This document shows, piece after piece, positions 6,281 through 7,010 of a DNA stretch of 7,010 bases (position 1 is its first letter; every line of letters begins with the position of its first letter). The notes under the pieces were generated by a model. That model did no database searches. It saw nothing but the letters and a program-made list of their open reading frames with translations, and was not told the DNA's origin. This DNA is from Candidatus Bathyarchaeota archaeon (GTDB lineage: Archaea > Thermoproteota > Bathyarchaeia > Bathyarchaeales > B26-1): NCBI GenBank assembly GCA_018396795.1, contig JAGTRH010000069.1, positions 1-7,010 of the forward strand, in the 5' to 3' direction. A program made the translations under genes and the position numbers.

Positions 6281-6297
6281 CATAGAAGCTTTCTATG
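6281..6297 (+). terminator. Small hairpin after the ECF cassette
   Basis: CATAGAA, loop GCT, TTCTATG form a perfect 7-bp stem about 30 bases past the EcfT stop. The sequence after it has only short T runs (TCTTTT at 6305-6310), so it is a weak terminator candidate or a 3'-end processing structure. Confidence 0.35.
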
Positions 6298-6373
6298 AAT
6301 AAAATCTTTTAATCCTAGCCTTCAAAATTTGAGCTAAAATGGAATGGTTCTAGAAAAGAAAATCAACCTAATT

Positions 6374-6378
6374 GGTGA
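6374..6378 (+). promoter_or_regulatory. Ribosome binding site deciding a TTG start
   Basis: GGTGA ends 6 bases before the TTG at 6385. The in-frame stop TGA at 6376-6378 closes the frame just upstream, and no in-frame ATG follows until well into the conserved domain, so TTG at 6385 is the best start. Confidence 0.55.
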
Positions 6379-6384
6379 AAATGC

Positions 6385-7010
6385 TTGGATGATCTATCCG
6401 ATGAGATCAAATCCCTGTTAAAACAAAAAGGTGCTGACTTAGTCGGAATATTACTTATAGAGAAAATCGAGAGTTCAATTATCGATAAAGATCTCATTGT
6501 TAAAAAATTCCCAGGTGCAAAAAGCATAATAGTATTTGGAAAAAGATATCTAGACTCTATACTTGACTCGAGATCAACCCAAGCTTTAGCCACTCATTCA
6601 TCCTTGATTAGAGAAATTCTTGAAAAAATAGCCTACGATTTGGCGAGCTTTCTCTCCGATAAAGGGTACTCGGCTTACACTATAGATCCCGATAGCTTTC
6701 CGTTGAATAAGCTTCAAGCTGCTATATCCCCGATTTACAGAGCTCAAAAATGGTTTAAGGATATTGAAAGCCATATCTATAAGCGTGAAAATCTGTTCGG
6801 AGAGCTTCCATTGGTCCCGATCGCTAAAGAAGCGGGACTTGGATGGATTGGAAAAAGCGGTATGCTGATCACCCATCGATTTGGCCCACGCTTAAGGCTA
6901 AACGCCGTATTGACCGATGCCTTATTGGAATCGGACAAACCTTTCGACAAGGATCTATGCGGTTCATGCCTAGTATGCGTGAAAACTTGCATCGGGAATG
7001 CCATAAGCGA
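6385..7010 (+). CDS. COG1600/QueG-like double [4Fe-4S] cluster protein, partial (3' end beyond window)
   Basis: The first 208 residues are visible and the frame is open at the window edge. An N-terminal alpha/beta region (about 1-130, with KSIIVFGKRY at 46-55 and a helix IAYDLASFLSDKGY) precedes the family core: AKEAGLGWIGKSGMLIT at 147-163, FGPRLRLNAVLTD at 166-178, and the cluster motif CGSCLVCVKTC at 192-202 (Cys 192, 195, 198, 202). A second cluster motif should lie beyond the edge. QueG, the best-known relative, is a cobalamin-dependent epoxyqueuosine reductase of tRNA modification. This protein lacks the QueG RDYH segment and has no Asp at the place of the conserved VD before the GLGW motif, so it is probably another branch of unknown redox role. 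After C202 comes Ile, where most ferredoxin-like motifs have Pro. It is separated from the ECF cassette by 133 bases and may be a separate unit. Confidence 0.8.
   Translation, partial: MDDLSDEIKSLLKQKGADLVGILLIEKIESSIIDKDLIVKKFPGAKSIIVFGKRYLDSILDSRSTQALATHSSLIREILEKIAYDLASFLSDKGYSAYTIDPDSFPLNKLQAAISPIYRAQKWFKDIESHIYKRENLFGELPLVPIAKEAGLGWIGKSGMLITHRFGPRLRLNAVLTDALLESDKPFDKDLCGSCLVCVKTCIGNAIS

Noticed and set aside
6252..6384. A small RNA or short coding gene in the gap after EcfT
   Set aside because: Only a 7-bp hairpin and AT-rich sequence are visible; the ATG near 6339 opens only a few codons before a stop.
6363..7004. Minus-strand open frames at 6363-6593, 6598-6876 and 6777-7004
   Set aside because: The + strand carries the conserved COG1600 core with its Cys motif across the same bases; the minus frames have no recognisable features.
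6385..7010. Naming the last gene queG
   Set aside because: The RDYH segment and the conserved Asp of QueG are absent, and the gene is cut before its second cluster motif.

Overview
The window looks archaeal. It encodes a methenyl-tetrahydromethanopterin cyclohydrolase-family protein, has AT-rich TATA-like promoters, and uses purine-rich Shine-Dalgarno sites in front of TTG starts (five of the seven genes start with TTG). Together with a one-carbon (H4MPT) gene, an ECF-type transporter and an iron-sulfur protein, this fits an anaerobic archaeon, possibly of the Bathyarchaeia/TACK type. That placement is inference; no rRNA or other marker is present.

Layout. (1) 57-1100, +: an Mch-family protein whose residues at two positions known to matter for catalysis appear substituted. 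(2) 1094-2491, -: a metal-dependent amidohydrolase/deaminase of the MTA/SAH/5'-deoxyadenosine deaminase type, which overlaps the Mch gene tail-to-tail by 7 bp. (3) 2492-2601: a divergent intergenic region with a perfectly palindromic TATA-like element. (4) 2602-6251, +: a four-gene cassette for an energy-coupling factor (ECF) transporter. In order it encodes a 71-residue two-helix membrane protein, a Trp/Pro-rich S component that would bind the substrate, a double ATPase (EcfA-EcfA' fused), and the EcfT scaffold. (5) 6252-6384: a short intergenic region with a small hairpin. (6) 6385 to the window end, +: the N-terminal part of a COG1600 (QueG-like) double-[4Fe-4S] protein, cut by the window edge.

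How the genes may work together. The transporter set is complete (S, two ATPase domains, T), so it is probably a dedicated (group I) ECF importer. Its substrate cannot be read from the sequence. The deaminase shares the divergent promoter region, so one testable idea is that the importer takes up an amino-substituted heterocycle or nucleoside that the deaminase processes. The deaminase may equally be housekeeping salvage of SAH, MTA or 5'-deoxyadenosine. The points most worth a second look are the Mch-like protein with altered active-site positions and the unassigned small membrane protein plus unusual S component. No tRNA, rRNA, CRISPR array, insertion sequence or attachment site was seen.
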